This document shows positions 62,861 to 64,000 of a stretch of DNA of 64,000 bases, piece after piece. Position 1 is the first letter of the stretch. Each line of letters opens with the position of its first letter. Origin of the DNA: Ptiloglossa arizonensis (taxonomy: Eukaryota; Arthropoda; Insecta; Hymenoptera; Colletidae). Position numbers and translations under genes: made by a program. The stretch lies in NCBI RefSeq assembly GCF_051014685.1, contig NC_135054.1:8870001-8934000 (forward strand). The letters run 5' to 3'. The notes below the pieces were generated by a model. The model ran no database searches. It was not told the DNA's origin and worked only from the letters and a program-made list of their open reading frames with translations.

Positions 62861-63846
62861 GACTCATACCACTATAGTCAAGCGGCTGATTTAGATACAC
62901 TTTTGTGTATTTGAAACACACAACTATTCACTGTGTATATGTACCAACGACTCGCGAGCGATACAAACACACGTGGTGTCTATACGACTGCTTGACGAGG
63001 ACTGTGAAAATCTACATAGAAAGCTAAAGGACTGCACCCTAGAACAGGGCACACCTAGAAGTGTCCCTCTCTATCAGGACAGTATTGTAAGGAACAAAGT
63101 TCACAAAACAGGAGTTAACATTGAGGTATACAGTACATAGAATGGTACTTTTCCAAGTGTTTCGCTTTTCAAATTGTCAGGAGTTGTAGAAAAGGCTTGA
63201 GAAAATCAGAAATTTGAAAAAAGGTTGCAGAATAAGTAGCTCTTTGTAAGTTGTAGATGTAAACTACATACTTTAAATATATATTCTTCAAAGGGCATAT
63301 CTTGAAAAATACTGAATAGTTTTACTTCCAATCTCTCAGACATATTGTAGAAACAGAAATCTAGTTTTCATTAGAAATTTTCCTCTTCTTTTTATTTATT
63401 TACTTTTTATTTTATTTAGTAATAACGATAAGTTTTGCCACTTACTTTGAGGCAAAACACGAACTACTTTTTAACCAAAAATCTATTCCTAATTTTCCAA
63501 TTAAGACTAAATAATCTAATATAGCATAAATAACGTGAGCCTAACTGTACGTTTCTTGGGTGAGAGTCTTTCATTATTTAAACCGTGTAGAATCAATTCT
63601 ATGGGTTCCAGTGGTACAAGAGTCAACCATTCTGTGTCCAGTGGTACAAGAGTCCCTTTTTTATAAATTTTATTTCAACATTTCAGTAGTAGAAACTCGA
63701 AATTCTTGTAGCCAAACTAGTTTTACCAACATAGTAGTGAACATCGTTTCAATAGAGAGATTTGCGTTCCGTGAAAAGTATTCGTTATGGATAAGGCAAA
63801 AGGAATAAATAGAAAAGGTTAGTGAGCATCAACTGCTCATGTGAGT
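62861..63846. other. Intergenic stretch with a short direct repeat
   Basis: The 17-bp string CCAGTGGTACAAGAGTC occurs at about 63607 and 63638. Otherwise no recognised content; the left part may be the 5' end of the LINE whose ORF1 remnant adjoins. Confidence 0.45.
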
Positions 63847-63993
63847 AGGCCACCGAAAAGAACAAGTCCACAGAATCCCTATGAAGTTGAACGAGAAGCA
63901 GCTTCAACAAGTGTGTCTGCAAAAAAACAGAGTGGTAATGTGATGGAAGAATCCATAAAATGGTGTGCTGAGGACAACTACCTCTATTTATGA
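63847..63993 (+). pseudogene. Partial transposon-type ORF, possibly Mutator-like
   Basis: A 48-codon frame reads RPPKRTSPQNPYEVEREAAS, TSVSAKKQSG and so on, ending in a stop at 63993; a start-like MDKAKGINRKG occurs just upstream (63788) in another frame. The string resembles the N-terminus of proteins repeated in ant and bee genomes that carry a Mutator-like domain, from memory and with low certainty. The stops and frame change suggest decay; anything further lies beyond the window. Confidence 0.3.
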
Positions 63994-64000
63994 GGAACTA

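Overview
The window is animal nuclear DNA: AT-rich, with small exons, GT-AG introns, insect-type TATA/initiator promoters, AATAAA signals and many decayed transposons. The short neuropeptide F precursor ends its peptide as SPSLRLRF-Gly-Arg, the hymenopteran form as I recall it. With the two insect perilipin types and mariner, R1 and Jockey-like elements, this points to a bee or another aculeate hymenopteran. I cannot name the species.

Layout. (1) 1630-5577, minus: a two-exon EcKinase/CHK-kinase-like gene. (2) 5578-16050: no gene; a TATATTTA satellite, a decayed mariner, a near-perfect hairpin and a TA-flanked foldback MITE. (3) 16058-36116, plus: a cluster of four perilipin genes. One is Lsd-1-like, with two possible C-termini. 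Three are Lsd-2-like (called a, b and c here) and share one intron pattern; each has a separate upstream exon candidate. A Penelope-like GIY-YIG fragment lies between Lsd-1 and Lsd-2a, and an LTR-like island lies inside Lsd-2b. (4) 37439 to about 43240, minus: sNPF, rebuilt from three coding exons plus a probable 5' UTR exon. (5) 43241-50515: no gene; palindromic MITEs, a Tc1/mariner-type remnant and an R1-type reverse transcriptase remnant. (6) 50516-55955, minus: pyruvate kinase, complete in five exons plus an optional 9-codon first exon. (7) 56395-64000: a transposon graveyard with a hAT coding region split by an R1-like 3' end flanked by a target-site duplication, LINE reverse transcriptase and ORF1 remnants, and a partial ORF at the window end.

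The recognised genes touch energy metabolism: lipid-droplet coat proteins, pyruvate kinase, a feeding-related neuropeptide and a possible steroid kinase. I see no sign of shared control apart from the tandem duplication of the perilipins. The features most worth following up are the four-gene perilipin cluster, the 150-bp tandem duplication that doubles the splice acceptor in front of Lsd-2a, the two in-frame C-termini of Lsd-1, and the two hairpin elements. I found no clearly undescribed system. All exon joins come from reading frames and splice consensus only.
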